NCBI RefSeq assembly: GCF_003075435.1
Contig: NZ_QCZJ01000001.1
Location: 310,001-374,000, forward strand
Direction: 5' to 3'
Source: Terrimonas sp.
Lineage (GTDB): Bacteria > Bacteroidota > Bacteroidia > Chitinophagales > Chitinophagaceae
DNA length: 64,000 bases
In this document: one piece after another, positions 18,085-27,816 of the stretch
Position numbering within the stretch: the stretch's first letter is position 1
Layout of the letters: the number at the start of each line of letters is the position of its first letter
The notes under the pieces: model-generated
Told to the model about the DNA's origin: nothing
Databases searched by the model: none
Seen by the model: only the letters and a program-made list of their open reading frames with translations
Made by a program: the position numbers and the translations under genes

Positions 18085-18160
18085 TGGTTTGTTGTTTGTA
18101 ATTTATAGTTGGCAAAATCAGTAACGTTAAAATTACAAACCATAAACTACAAATCCGGCA
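18085..18160. repeat. Degenerate GTTTGT/TTTATAG word repeat, inverted
   Basis: Between convergent genes. The left arm contains GTTTGTTGTTTGTAATTTAT and the right arm its imperfect complement (AAATTACAAACCATAAACTA). The shared core is GTTTGTAATTT. It may fold as a bidirectional terminator. Similar words occur at 18879-18928 and 36014-36060. Confidence 0.6.
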
Positions 18161-18184
18161 CCTGCAACCTGTTTCCTGGTTATA

Positions 18185-18814
18185 TTAATTTACACTATCC
18201 CGCCTTTTGTTCAGCCATAACCCCATTGTTATGTTAGAAATAATTGTAGGAGCAATACCAATCTTTGAATAATATTGGCCCGAAGCATTTACATCCGTTG
18301 ATTTACCAATCCTGCAACCCGGCCCTATATACAAATCAAGGCTAATGCGGTTTTTGTAATTGCGTTGAAAGCCCCAGGCTATACCAATATTATGCACTAG
18401 TCTTTTTCTTGTTTCATCATAATAAGCATCAGATATAGCCACATCTGTAATGGATGGTATATACACAAATGAAAAATAATTCATGTTGTTGAGAGAGGTG
18501 GTATATCCCTTATCAGTCCGCCTTTTTCCATTATAGTAATAACGGTATGCCGCTTCAATACCCGGCACAAGATTAAAATAAAAATTACTGCCAAAATTTG
18601 ATGAATAAGAAAATGCAAAATCTGGTGCCAGGTACGCTCCGGCAACCAGTGTTTGCCTGTAACCTATTCTCTTTTCATAACTTACACCAGGTGCAATAAT
18701 ATTAACCTTAAAAACATTTTCTGCGTCAGGAGCATCTGTCTGCGCCATCGCTTTATCAACTATTAATTGACCAATTAGCATACAAGCTATTGACCAGATC
18801 GTAGCACACCTCAT
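18185..18814 (-). CDS. Outer-membrane beta-barrel-like protein
   Basis: A 209-residue protein with a signal peptide (1-24, ending KAMAQ) and alternating aromatic/polar strands with glycine turns (VSYEKRIGYRQTLVAGAYL, then FYFNLVPGIEAAYRYYYNGK, then GIAWGFQRNYKNRISLDLYI, ending in a strand with SNITMGLWL). This is the signature of a small outer-membrane beta-barrel. No ligand can be inferred. It has its own upstream gap filled by a word repeat. Confidence 0.72.
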   Translation of the reverse strand: MRCATIWSIACMLIGQLIVDKAMAQTDAPDAENVFKVNIIAPGVSYEKRIGYRQTLVAGAYLAPDFAFSYSSNFGSNFYFNLVPGIEAAYRYYYNGKRRTDKGYTTSLNNMNYFSFVYIPSITDVAISDAYYDETRKRLVHNIGIAWGFQRNYKNRISLDLYIGPGCRIGKSTDVNASGQYYSKIGIAPTIISNITMGLWLNKRRDSVN

Positions 18815-18878
18815 AACACTGATATTTTATATTCAATATACCCTGTTAATACAGGAAGGTTAACTAAGATTTGGTATT

Positions 18879-18928
18879 AGTTTGTGGTTTATGGTTTGTG
18901 GTTTACATAAACTATAAACCACAAACCT
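18879..18928. repeat. Degenerate GTTTGTGGTTTATGG word repeat, inverted
   Basis: AGTTTGTGGTTTATGGTTTG followed by an imperfect inverted copy (TAAACTATAAACCACAAACC). It lies 8 bases beyond the stop of the leftward fused beta-oxidation gene, where a terminator would be expected. Confidence 0.65.
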
Positions 18929-18935
18929 CTGACCA

Positions 18936-21347
18936 TTAATTCCTCACTGGCTTCCCTCCTTTCAACACACTCTGTATACGCTCCAGTGTTTTCTTTTCAC
19001 CGCAAAGGCTGAGGAATGCTTCTCTTTCCAGGTCTAATAAATATTGCTCACTTACTAAAGAAGGTTCGCTGAGGTCGCCGCCGCACATTACATAGGCAAG
19101 TTTTTTTGCTACCACGCCATCATGTTCTGTGGCATAATTGGCACGCTGCATTCCGTTGATGCCCGCATACAATGCGCCCAGCATCGACCTGCCTCTTACC
19201 AGTATATGTGTACGCTGTACCGGCATAGTATAACCATTATCATATATTTCTATCACGCTGTTTTTAGCGGCTGCAATTCTCCTGTCTGGATTAATAATTA
19301 CTTCATCATGGCCTTTTCTCAATATACCCAGGTCAAATGCTTCAAAAGCGCTGGTAGATACTTTAGCGGTAGCTATAGTTAAAAAACGATTTTTTAATGG
19401 AATAGTATCTGGCTCATCTTCCTGCAATTCATCAGCAGCGCGCAATACAAATTCTTTTGTGCCTCCACCTCCCGGTATCAATCCTACCCCAAGCTCAACC
19501 AAACCAATATATGTTTCAGCGGCAGGCATTACTTTATCACTATGCAGGCTGAGTTCACACGCACCGCCTAAGCTCAATGCATGTGGGGCAACCACCACGG
19601 GAATGCTGGAGTATCTTGCACGCATCATCGTATTCTGAAATGCACGCACAGCCATATCCAGTTCATCAAATTCCTGCTCTACTGCAAACATAAATATCAT
19701 ACCCACATTAGCACCTGCTGAAAAATTCTGCGAATCATTTGCTATTACAAGCCCTTTATATTTTTCTTCTGCTAATGCAATGCCTTTATTAATACCTTCC
19801 AGCACCTCCCCTCCTATTGTTCCCATTTTGGTATTCCACTCCAATCCCAATACATCATCACCCAAATGATATACATTCGCAGCACTGTTTTTCCAGATGG
19901 TTTGTCCCACAAAATTCTTCATCACTATAAAAGCGCTTTCCGCTCCTTCCGCAACAGTTGACAGATAGTTGCTCATTGCCGGAGAATAACACCATTTCTT
20001 TCCTTTCTCAATTTTATAGAAAGAAGTATTGCCTTTTGCAAGCATATCATCAACCCAGGCTGCTACAGTAAAGCCTGCATCTTTCATTGCCTTTACTGTT
20101 TTTTCAACGCCCAATATATCCCATGTTTCAAAAGCGCCTATCTCCCATCCGAATCCTGCTTTCATTGCATCATCAATCGGGTATATTTCGTCTGAAATTT
20201 CGGGTATTCTGTGCGAGATATAAGAGAATAGACTGTAATGAAACCGGAGATAAAATTCACCTGCTTTATCCTGCCCGCTAACGAGCATCTTTATGCGTGT
20301 CTTTAAATCATCCATTGGTTTTGCAGCTTCAACACCTGCGAACTTCGGCTTTTTACGCGGTTCGTATTCCATTGTTTGCAGGTTCAGCACCAATATTTCT
20401 GAAGCGCCGCCGGCGCCTTTTATTTTCTTAAAAAAGCCCTGTCCTGTTTTATCTCCTAACCATTTGTTGGCAACAATTTTTTCGAGCCATGCAGGTATAG
20501 TAAAAATTTCTTTCGCTTCGTCGTTGGGACAGTTATCATGCACGCCAACCGCCACTTTTACTAATGTATCTATCCCTACCACATCTGCTGTACGGAAAGT
20601 TGCAGATTTAGGCCTGCCAAATATCGGGCCTGTCAACGCTTCTACTTCATCAATGCTCAACCCAATATTATCCATTATTTTAAAAATAGACATGATACTG
20701 AACACTCCTATCCTGTTAGCTATAAATGCAGGAGTATCCTTACAAAGCACTGTTGTTTTGCCAAGAAACAAATCACCATAGTGCATTAAAAAATCCACGA
20801 CTTCTTTATCAGTATATGGTGTGGGAATAATTTCAAGCAGCTTCAGGTAACGCGGTGGATTAAAAAAATGCGTTCCGCAGAAATGCTTTTTAAAATCTTC
20901 ACTTTTCCCCTCCGCCATCATGTGTATGGGGATACCTGATGTGTTTGAAGTAATAAGCGTTCCCGGCTTACGGTATTTATCTGCTTCTGAAAGCACAGAT
21001 TGTTTTATATCCAACCTTTCTACCACTACTTCTATTACCCAATCATAACCGGCAATATCTTTCATGTTATCAGTAAAGTTGCCGGTCTTTATTTTCTTTA
21101 CCGCGTCTTTGGTATATACCGGCGAAGGATTTGATTTTATCGCGGCAGCAAGCGCGTCATTCACTATCCTGTTTTTTACTGCTGTAGTTTCCAGTGTAAA
21201 TCCTTTGGCTTTTTCAGCATCGTTCAATTCTTTTGGTGCAATATCAAGCAACAAAACAGGTACACCAATTCCTGCAAAATGGCAGGCAATTCTTGAACCC
21301 ATAACGCCTGAGCCAAGCACCGCTATTTTTTTAATGACACGTTTCAT
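18936..21347 (-). CDS. Fused 3-hydroxyacyl-CoA dehydrogenase / enoyl-CoA hydratase
   Basis: An 803-residue fatty-acid beta-oxidation enzyme that hydrates enoyl-CoA and oxidises the 3-hydroxyacyl-CoA with NAD+. The dehydrogenase comes first: NAD motif GSGVMGSRIA (12-21), ITSNTSGIP and HFFNPPRY before residue 170, then C-terminal dehydrogenase domain with DTPAFIANRIG. The crotonase part is at about 480-690 (NDSQNFSAGAN, then ALSLGGACELSLHSD, then GLIPGGGGTKEF). This order is that of FadN-type proteins, opposite to FadB/FadJ. A thiolase or acyl-CoA dehydrogenase partner is not adjacent. An imperfect palindrome at 21363-21387 in the upstream gap could be a regulator site. Confidence 0.9.
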   Translation of the reverse strand: MKRVIKKIAVLGSGVMGSRIACHFAGIGVPVLLLDIAPKELNDAEKAKGFTLETTAVKNRIVNDALAAAIKSNPSPVYTKDAVKKIKTGNFTDNMKDIAGYDWVIEVVVERLDIKQSVLSEADKYRKPGTLITSNTSGIPIHMMAEGKSEDFKKHFCGTHFFNPPRYLKLLEIIPTPYTDKEVVDFLMHYGDLFLGKTTVLCKDTPAFIANRIGVFSIMSIFKIMDNIGLSIDEVEALTGPIFGRPKSATFRTADVVGIDTLVKVAVGVHDNCPNDEAKEIFTIPAWLEKIVANKWLGDKTGQGFFKKIKGAGGASEILVLNLQTMEYEPRKKPKFAGVEAAKPMDDLKTRIKMLVSGQDKAGEFYLRFHYSLFSYISHRIPEISDEIYPIDDAMKAGFGWEIGAFETWDILGVEKTVKAMKDAGFTVAAWVDDMLAKGNTSFYKIEKGKKWCYSPAMSNYLSTVAEGAESAFIVMKNFVGQTIWKNSAANVYHLGDDVLGLEWNTKMGTIGGEVLEGINKGIALAEEKYKGLVIANDSQNFSAGANVGMIFMFAVEQEFDELDMAVRAFQNTMMRARYSSIPVVVAPHALSLGGACELSLHSDKVMPAAETYIGLVELGVGLIPGGGGTKEFVLRAADELQEDEPDTIPLKNRFLTIATAKVSTSAFEAFDLGILRKGHDEVIINPDRRIAAAKNSVIEIYDNGYTMPVQRTHILVRGRSMLGALYAGINGMQRANYATEHDGVVAKKLAYVMCGGDLSEPSLVSEQYLLDLEREAFLSLCGEKKTLERIQSVLKGGKPVRN

Positions 21348-21445
21348 GTGTATATTTTTACAAAATAGTTAGCTAAACAACTAATTTATTCCGAAGGTAA
21401 TATAAAATTGTTGTAGAATGAAACGTGATGATGCTTTAAAAACTA

Positions 21446-22771
21446 ATGTTAATTTCGGGTATGTCACGTAAGGATGCAACGGAAATATTCCTGGCAGGAG
21501 TAGAAGCTGTAAAGCCGGCTAATTTTATACCCGCACATATCAGCATTGATGATCAGTACTTATATATCGGGTCATCAGATATGCTTCATTCTTCTTTAAA
21601 GAATATATACGTTGCGGCGGCGGGCAAAGCCGCCGCCGCAATGGCACTGGAAACAGAAAAAATATTAGGTGACCTCATTACAGAAGGGCTTGTTGTTACA
21701 AAATATAAACATGCGCTTCCATTAAAAAAGTGCAGAACAATTGAAGCCGGGCATCCTGTACCTGATAACAATAGTATAACAGGCGGAAATGAATTATTAT
21801 CTCTTTTCAAAAAAGCCGGGAAGAATGATTTGATCATAATGCTGGTAAGCGGCGGCGCATCGGCGCTGGTTGCAGATTGCCCTCCGGGAATCAGCCTGGG
21901 CGATATTCAGCAAACCGTTCAGCTGCTGTTAGGTTGCGGAGCGTCTATTGATGAAATAAATACGCTACGAAAACATTTGTCTTTACTGAAAGGTGGACAA
22001 CTATTGAAGCATACAGAGGCGACTATTGTATCGCTTATCCTGAGTGATGTGCCCGGCGATGACCTTTCAGTGATTGCAAGCGGACTAACGGTTGCAGATA
22101 ACAGCAGCTTTGAAGATGCCGGGGAAATTATAGTGAAATACAGATTGACTGATAAACTCCCATCAGGCATTCGCCAATGGTTACAAAAAGGCGTTGAAAA
22201 ATTAATACCTGATACACCTGAACCCGGAGATGAAATTTTTAAAAAAGTAAATAATATTATTGTCGCCAATAATGACATCGCTTTGCAGGCAGCGGCGCAA
22301 AAAGCGAAACGGCTTGGTTATGCTGCACAAATAGTTCCAGAACAGCTATCAGGTGAAGCGGCGAATAAAGCAATAACCTTTATAGCGCAATTGAATACGC
22401 TGGGAAATAAAGAAAAGATATGCCTGTTATGGGGTGGCGAAACAACTGTAACATTAAAAGGCAGGGGCAAAGGCGGAAGAAACCAGGAGTTTGCCCTGGC
22501 GGCTTTGTGCGCTACTGAAAAAAATAATAAAACCAGTTTAAAAAACATTACGATACTTTCTGGCGGAACAGACGGTACAGACGGACCTACCGATGCAGCA
22601 GGTGCTGTTATTGATGAACAAAGCCTTTTGCAAACTACGCTTAACCCTTGTGACTATCTTGCCAGCAACGACGCTTACCATTTTTTTAAACAGGCAGGAG
22701 GGCTCTTAATCACAGGGCCAACACAAACCAATGTGATGGATATTGTCATAGGATTAATAAATCCTGTATAA
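21446..22771 (+). CDS. Glycerate 2-kinase, MOFRL family (DUF4147)
   Basis: A 441-residue cytoplasmic enzyme expected to phosphorylate D-glycerate to 2-phosphoglycerate. The N-terminal DUF4147 domain (about 10-250) contains AAGKAAAAMA, EAGHPVPDNNS and VSGGASALVADCPPG; the C-terminal MOFRL domain (about 330-435) contains LWGGETTVTLKGRGKGGRNQ and SGGTDGTDGPTDAAGA. Older annotations call such proteins hydroxypyruvate reductase (TtuD). The start could be the first ATG (21446) or the one 15 bases later. Tandem with the next oxidase gene but separated by 58 bases including a promoter-like box. Confidence 0.9.
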   Translation: MLISGMSRKDATEIFLAGVEAVKPANFIPAHISIDDQYLYIGSSDMLHSSLKNIYVAAAGKAAAAMALETEKILGDLITEGLVVTKYKHALPLKKCRTIEAGHPVPDNNSITGGNELLSLFKKAGKNDLIIMLVSGGASALVADCPPGISLGDIQQTVQLLLGCGASIDEINTLRKHLSLLKGGQLLKHTEATIVSLILSDVPGDDLSVIASGLTVADNSSFEDAGEIIVKYRLTDKLPSGIRQWLQKGVEKLIPDTPEPGDEIFKKVNNIIVANNDIALQAAAQKAKRLGYAAQIVPEQLSGEAANKAITFIAQLNTLGNKEKICLLWGGETTVTLKGRGKGGRNQEFALAALCATEKNNKTSLKNITILSGGTDGTDGPTDAAGAVIDEQSLLQTTLNPCDYLASNDAYHFFKQAGGLLITGPTQTNVMDIVIGLINPV

Positions 22772-22805
22772 GTAGTATAAATTAGCAATATCCTCCTGCA
22801 TATAT

Positions 22806-22813
22806 TAATTTTG
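22806..22813 (+). promoter_or_regulatory. Bacteroidota-type -7 box
   Basis: TAATTTTG fits TAnnTTTG and lies 17 bases before the ATG at 22830. No clear -33 element. Confidence 0.38.
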
Positions 22814-22829
22814 CGCAATCAAAATAATT

Positions 22830-24176
22830 ATGATTACAGAGCACCAGGAACTGTTGGCTGGCTGGGGCAATTACCCTGCAACAAAAGCATTAGTGGCTAA
22901 CCCCCGTTCTGAAAAAGAATGGAAGGAAATAGTAAATCACGGAAATATTATACCCCGCGGCTTGGGAAGAAGCTATGGCGACCAGGCCATTAATGAAAAC
23001 AAGCATGTAGCGGTAAGTACCTGTATGCATCATTTTCTCAGATGGGATGAAACTTCGGGTGTACTTGAATGTGAGGCAGGAGCAAGCCTTGAAGAGATCA
23101 TTACCACATTTGCACCACGCGGCTGGCTGCCAATGATCTGCCCGGGAACAAAATTTGTTACCATTGGTGGCGCTATCGCAAACGACATTCACGGTAAAGC
23201 GCATCATGCGGATGGATCGTTTATCAACTGCGTGATTTCATTCACTATTTTATTGGCGAACGGAAATATAGTTACCGCATCAAGAGATGACAATGCGGAT
23301 CTGTTTATAGCCAACTTTGGCGGACTCGGCTTGCTTGGCGCCATACTAACGGCAAAGATCAGGCTAAGAAAAATTGAGACAACATACTTCAGGCAAAAAT
23401 CCATCAAGGTTAAAAACCTTGAGGAAATGCTTGCAGCGGTAGATCAATACAAGGATTATAATTATTCCGTTGCATGGATTGATGCTATGGCTACAGGCAC
23501 TCAACTGGGCAGAGGAGTTTTAACCGTTGGCGAGTCCGCAAAACTCAGTGAGCTAACTCCTGAGCTGCAAAAAGATCCTTTAAAAATTCACAAGATTTCC
23601 AAACTAAGTGTTCCATTCTTTTTGCCTGGCTTTGTGCTGAACAATTTTACCGTGCGTATACTTAATGCTTTAATTTCTTTTGTACAGAATTCACCCAAAG
23701 AATTTGTGCATTATGAAAAATTCTTCTTTCCGCTTGATATGATCAATAACTGGAACCGCGGGTATGGTAAAAGAGGGTTTATACAGTACCAGTTTGTTAT
23801 ACCCGAAAAAGGCGGCGCTGAAACATTGAGGAAAATCCTGGAGATGATTGCCAATAGCGGTTGTACACCATTTTTAAATGTATTTAAAAAGATGGGAGAC
23901 GGACAGGGCATACTATCTTTTCCTTTTAATGGTTATACACTGGCGATAGATTTTCCTGTAACTAAAGCGTTAAAGCCTTTTACCCGCCAATTAGATGAAG
24001 TAGTATTAAATGCAGGCGGAAGATTATACCTCGGTAAAGATTCTATGCTGGACAGGGAAGTATTCCAAAAAATGTACCCGCAGTATAAAGAATGGATTGC
24101 GATTAAAGCAAAGTACGATCCCAATAATGTTTTCACCTCTGATATTTCAAGAAGATTGGGATTGGAAGCTCGATGA
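22830..24176 (+). CDS. FAD-binding oxidoreductase, DprE1-like
   Basis: A 448-residue flavoprotein of the VAO/PCMH-type FAD-binding family. The FAD domain (about 10-185) has IIPRGLGRSYGDQA, CPGTKFVTIGGAIANDIHGK with the conserved His of DprE1-like enzymes, and NFGGLGLLGAI. The C-terminal substrate domain ends with LGKDSMLDREVFQKMYPQY, as in sugar-lactone oxidases and DprE1. DprE1 oxidises decaprenyl-phospho-ribose at C2 in arabinan synthesis together with the reductase DprE2; no DprE2-like gene is adjacent here, and Bacteroidota lack mycobacterial arabinogalactan, so the natural substrate is unknown. Confidence 0.82.
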   Translation: MITEHQELLAGWGNYPATKALVANPRSEKEWKEIVNHGNIIPRGLGRSYGDQAINENKHVAVSTCMHHFLRWDETSGVLECEAGASLEEIITTFAPRGWLPMICPGTKFVTIGGAIANDIHGKAHHADGSFINCVISFTILLANGNIVTASRDDNADLFIANFGGLGLLGAILTAKIRLRKIETTYFRQKSIKVKNLEEMLAAVDQYKDYNYSVAWIDAMATGTQLGRGVLTVGESAKLSELTPELQKDPLKIHKISKLSVPFFLPGFVLNNFTVRILNALISFVQNSPKEFVHYEKFFFPLDMINNWNRGYGKRGFIQYQFVIPEKGGAETLRKILEMIANSGCTPFLNVFKKMGDGQGILSFPFNGYTLAIDFPVTKALKPFTRQLDEVVLNAGGRLYLGKDSMLDREVFQKMYPQYKEWIAIKAKYDPNNVFTSDISRRLGLEAR

Positions 24177-24177
24177 T

Positions 24178-24240
24178 TAATTTGAAAATGAGGGGAGAAT
24201 GTGGAAGTGTGAGAATGTGGAAACGCTTATCCCGGTTATA
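24178..24240. repeat. Degenerate GAGAATGTGGAA word repeat
   Basis: GAAAATGAGG, GAGAATGTGGAAGTGTGAGA and ATGTGGAAAC follow each other directly behind the oxidase stop. It sits between convergent genes and belongs to the same class of word-like fillers as other gaps of this window. Confidence 0.5.
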
Positions 24241-24323
24241 TTCAATATATGATATGGTAGTGTTATGGCCTGTATATATTCTACAGTACCGCTTCCCTTT
24301 TCTTTGGAAAGGCAGGTTAGGCT

Positions 24324-25247
24324 TTACTTTACCACTATTGTCTTCCCGCTCAAGCTAAACCCGCTGAAACATCCTATCACATCATCTCCTGTTATGGTAT
24401 TATCCAACATTACGGGCGTAGAAAAAGGACCGGCATTATCTTTTGCTTTATTAAAGCTGTTCCAGAAATTATATACGCTGCGTTCAACACTTACCAGGTA
24501 ATAATCTACTTTTTCCTTAATAGCAAAATCAGCAGAAACAACAACATTGAGGTATTGACCATTAATAAGATCATCTGTAGCATTTATAAACCTGCCTGAA
24601 CGTAGCCCACCCCATCCAAAATTATTGCGGTTATCATCACTGCGGGAATAAACCAGTTGAGCATTACCAAGACTATCGGGGTCCTTATAATGCAAAGTAA
24701 TCATCGCCCTTTCCTCATTTTTATCCGCATCAATAAAATGATTTTCACTCGACAACCTATCCAGGTTTACCGGAACGGGCAGGTAAGTAACAGCAGTATA
24801 TATATTCCCATCTACTTCAATTCTCAGCAAATAATATTTACCCGGTTTACCCAACAGTGCATTAGAGGTATCTGTTATCAATCGTTCATCAAAATAAATA
24901 CCATTTGAAATAGTGCGGGAGCTTATGTTTATAGTAGCAATATTTCTTTCACGCAAAATCACTGCGTTATCTTTATCCCATGCAATGCTGTTATCGGGTT
25001 GCAGCGTTCCTTCTGTTACCGTAACTTTTGCACCATAAACAGGAAGATTTTCAAGAGTGGTAGAATAGTAATCCTGGCTTCTGCTTAATACAACATAGTT
25101 GTATTCTTTCATTTCATTATTAATATAGCCCTCAACGATCAGCATTGGCTTGTTGGATTGTATTTTAATATCAAAATCCCTTTCGCAGGATACCAGTTGA
25201 AACTGCGCAACGATAATCATCACTATATACAATATCTTTCTCATCAT
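24324..25247 (-). CDS. DUF4249 lipoprotein paired with a TonB-dependent receptor
   Basis: A 307-residue lipoprotein with lipobox QLVSC (Cys22) then ERDFDIKIQSNKPMLIVEGY, the usual opening of DUF4249 proteins. The body has beta-sandwich-like strands and PGKYYLLRIEVDG. I start at the ATG at 25247, one base after the receptor stop, because it gives a clean lipoprotein leader; a longer frame starting 84 bases upstream would place a basic arm inside the receptor gene. DUF4249 proteins are commonly coded next to receptors in Bacteroidota and are thought to be surface-exposed partners. The C-terminal end is SGKTIVVK. Confidence 0.88.
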   Translation of the reverse strand: MMRKILYIVMIIVAQFQLVSCERDFDIKIQSNKPMLIVEGYINNEMKEYNYVVLSRSQDYYSTTLENLPVYGAKVTVTEGTLQPDNSIAWDKDNAVILRERNIATINISSRTISNGIYFDERLITDTSNALLGKPGKYYLLRIEVDGNIYTAVTYLPVPVNLDRLSSENHFIDADKNEERAMITLHYKDPDSLGNAQLVYSRSDDNRNNFGWGGLRSGRFINATDDLINGQYLNVVVSADFAIKEKVDYYLVSVERSVYNFWNSFNKAKDNAGPFSTPVMLDNTITGDDVIGCFSGFSLSGKTIVVK

Positions 25248-25248
25248 C

Positions 25249-27618
25249 TTAAAACTTAAAATTCCATGTAACAGAAGGCACAACAGGAAACAGAAAAACC
25301 TTCTTCCCCTTGATTGCTTTCTCATCCTCATCTACCGTCATGTAAATAAAATATGGATTATACCGGTTATACAAATTGTATATGCTAAAATTCCAACTGC
25401 TCCGGAATTGTTTTGTACTGTTTGGCTTTGGTGTGTAGATAAATGATATATCCATGCGGTGGTAGGCAGGCATCCTGTAATCATTTATTTTATCATATTG
25501 ATTGATATTGGTGAATATCACTTCATTTCGCTCTGCATTCCGCCCGATACTATAGGCAAACCTTCCTGTAGGCATTGTTACAGCATTACCGGTTCCATAT
25601 ACAAACACACCGGATACTTCCCATTTTCGCCCCAAAGGATAATTTACCACCACACTCAGGTCATGTGTTCTGTCGTAGCGGTAAGGAAAAGTTTTTCCTT
25701 TATTCATCTCCGGGAAATTGCGCTCTGCGCGACTAAGCGTATAACCAACCCAACCTGTAAGCTTCCCTGCTTTTTTCTGTAAAAAAAGCTCTATGCCGTA
25801 TGCTCTGCCAGTTCCAAAAATCATTTCATTTTCAATGTTCTGATTCAGCAATAGCTGGGCGCCGGGCTTAAATTCCAATTGATTACTCATGGTTTTGTAA
25901 TATGCCTCCGCACTCAGTTCATAGCTGCCATTTTTCAATTCTTTAAAATAGCCTGCCGCTACCTGGTATGCTATTCCGGGTTTAATGAGTTTGCTCGCCG
26001 GCGTCCACAAATCGCTGGGAAAAGTTGCCGCACTGGTTGTAGCAAGATGCAGGTACTGTATGGTGCGTGCATAAGACAATCTCAAACTTGCATTATTTTC
26101 TAATTTGTATAATGCGCTTATGCGGGGTTCGGGATAATGATACCTGGCAATGCTTTCCCCTTTTTCATATTTTTCCGTTTCGCCGGTAGGTACGCCTTCC
26201 CTGGTGTATATAGATTGTTCGGTTGGACCTACCTGGTTAAAGTAACTATAACGTATACCCGCAATTATATTTAATGAAGATGACACATTGATGTCTGCAC
26301 TTAAATAGGCCGCAGCTTCTCTTGCATGGCGGTCGCTTACCTGAGATTTAAACTCCTGCATACCTGCATTAGATGCACCCGCACCGGGTTTAAAACTATG
26401 CAGGATATACTGCAATCCCCATTTCAATTTTAACCTTGCATCAGAGGTATAAGTCCAATCGTTTTTTACCTGGTAGTCGTTAAGACCGGAACTAAAAATG
26501 AACCCTGAAGCACCAAAATTTATCCTGCTGTCAAGATCAAAATTATTATAGATAAGCGCCAGCTCCTGTTTCAGACCCGGGCTTACCTGTTGTTTCCAGC
26601 TTAGCCCAGCAATGGTATTTCCCCACAATACATCAAACATTCTTTCTTTGCCTATATCTTCTTTATTTATGTAAGAAAATTTATCGCGGCCTTTATAAAA
26701 AGTAAAGTTGATGTTGTTGTTTTTATTGATATAAACGTTAACTTTTGTATTGACATCATAAAAATAATAGCCGTTGTTGCCTATGCTGTCCTTAGCAAAA
26801 ACTTTGGCCAATTGATCTGCATATGTCCGCCTTGCACTTATGATAAAAGATGATTTTCCTTTTACCAATGGACCTTCAAGCGAAAGCCTTGAAGAAAGTA
26901 ATCCAATACCCCCACTTGCTTTTACGGAATCTTTATGTCCGTCTCTTGAGTTAACGGTGATCACACTGCTCAATCGCCCTCCATACTCAGCGGGTATTCC
27001 TCCTTTCATGACTTCTACGTTCTTAACAGCTTCGCCATTAAAGACACTGAAGAAACCCAGCAAATGGTTGGGGTTATACACCGTAATGCCATCAAGTAAA
27101 ACGAGATTCTGATCCGGACCTCCCCCTCTCACGTAAATACCTGCGCTTGCATCTCCACCACTTTTTACACCAGGTAATAATGTTATTGTTTTCAAAGGAT
27201 CTATTTCACCCAAAATAACAGGCAATTTTTTTAATTGGGTTATACCTATTACCTGTGTACTCATTTGGTTACGGTGAACAGAACGATTTGCCGTAACCAT
27301 CACTCCCTGTAATACTTTGTTTTTTGTATTGAGCTTTACCAACAATATTGTGTCAGTTATAAGATTAACTGAAAACTCCAATGAATGATAACCAACTGCA
27401 CTTATTTTTATTTTATACTTTCCCTGTTCAAGCAAATTGAGGAAAACACTGGATGAATCAACTACAATAAGTTTTTTATTTATACTAAGGGTTGCATTGG
27501 GCTGCGGAACATTTGCAGAATCTGTTACCTGAATAGTAAGCCAGTATTGTTGAGCAGATATAGTTTGCCCGGCAAGCAATGCACATACAACAAGTATTTT
27601 TCTCATAAGCCGGGACAT
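25249..27618 (-). CDS. TonB-dependent receptor with carboxypeptidase-like N-terminal domain
   Basis: A 789-residue outer-membrane transporter driven by TonB/ExbBD. Signal peptide 1-22 (ends ISAQQ), CarboxypepD_reg-like domain about 25-100, plug domain about 115-230 (AGIYVRGGGPDQNLVLLDGI, then GGIPAEYGGRLSS), then a 22-strand barrel rich in aromatic strands and ending VPSVTWNFKF with the terminal Phe of outer-membrane barrels. The DUF4249 gene follows one base after the stop. It is not a SusC/SusD pair because no SusD is present. The substrate is unknown; iron complexes or small nutrients are possible. Confidence 0.92.
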   Translation of the reverse strand: MSRLMRKILVVCALLAGQTISAQQYWLTIQVTDSANVPQPNATLSINKKLIVVDSSSVFLNLLEQGKYKIKISAVGYHSLEFSVNLITDTILLVKLNTKNKVLQGVMVTANRSVHRNQMSTQVIGITQLKKLPVILGEIDPLKTITLLPGVKSGGDASAGIYVRGGGPDQNLVLLDGITVYNPNHLLGFFSVFNGEAVKNVEVMKGGIPAEYGGRLSSVITVNSRDGHKDSVKASGGIGLLSSRLSLEGPLVKGKSSFIISARRTYADQLAKVFAKDSIGNNGYYFYDVNTKVNVYINKNNNINFTFYKGRDKFSYINKEDIGKERMFDVLWGNTIAGLSWKQQVSPGLKQELALIYNNFDLDSRINFGASGFIFSSGLNDYQVKNDWTYTSDARLKLKWGLQYILHSFKPGAGASNAGMQEFKSQVSDRHAREAAAYLSADINVSSSLNIIAGIRYSYFNQVGPTEQSIYTREGVPTGETEKYEKGESIARYHYPEPRISALYKLENNASLRLSYARTIQYLHLATTSAATFPSDLWTPASKLIKPGIAYQVAAGYFKELKNGSYELSAEAYYKTMSNQLEFKPGAQLLLNQNIENEMIFGTGRAYGIELFLQKKAGKLTGWVGYTLSRAERNFPEMNKGKTFPYRYDRTHDLSVVVNYPLGRKWEVSGVFVYGTGNAVTMPTGRFAYSIGRNAERNEVIFTNINQYDKINDYRMPAYHRMDISFIYTPKPNSTKQFRSSWNFSIYNLYNRYNPYFIYMTVDEDEKAIKGKKVFLFPVVPSVTWNFKF

Positions 27619-27816
27619 AGTTCAGGGATAAATTTTGGGAGCATTCTAAAGTAAGTAATATTCCTAAGAAAAAACCCGTTACAGCGACAAATCCGTTGAA
27701 AATTTGAGGTAAATCAAGTATATAAATGCAATAACCGGGGAGCAATATTGTTGCGCTTAACCGCAGACCTGCAGCATATTTTTTTATTTTTCCCTAAATC
27801 GTTCTTTTCCTGTAGT

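Noticed and set aside
24173-24358. 61-codon open frame overlapping the DprE1-like stop on the plus strand
   Set aside because: It runs through a word-like repeat into the antisense of the DUF4249 gene, and no family or leader is recognisable.
25248-25331. Longer N-terminus for the DUF4249 lipoprotein
   Set aside because: It would overlap the receptor gene by 83 bases and bury the lipoprotein signal behind 28 residues.
24324-27618. SusC/SusD-type polysaccharide utilisation locus
   Set aside because: The partner of the receptor is a DUF4249 lipoprotein and no SusD, glycoside hydrolase or sulfatase is nearby.
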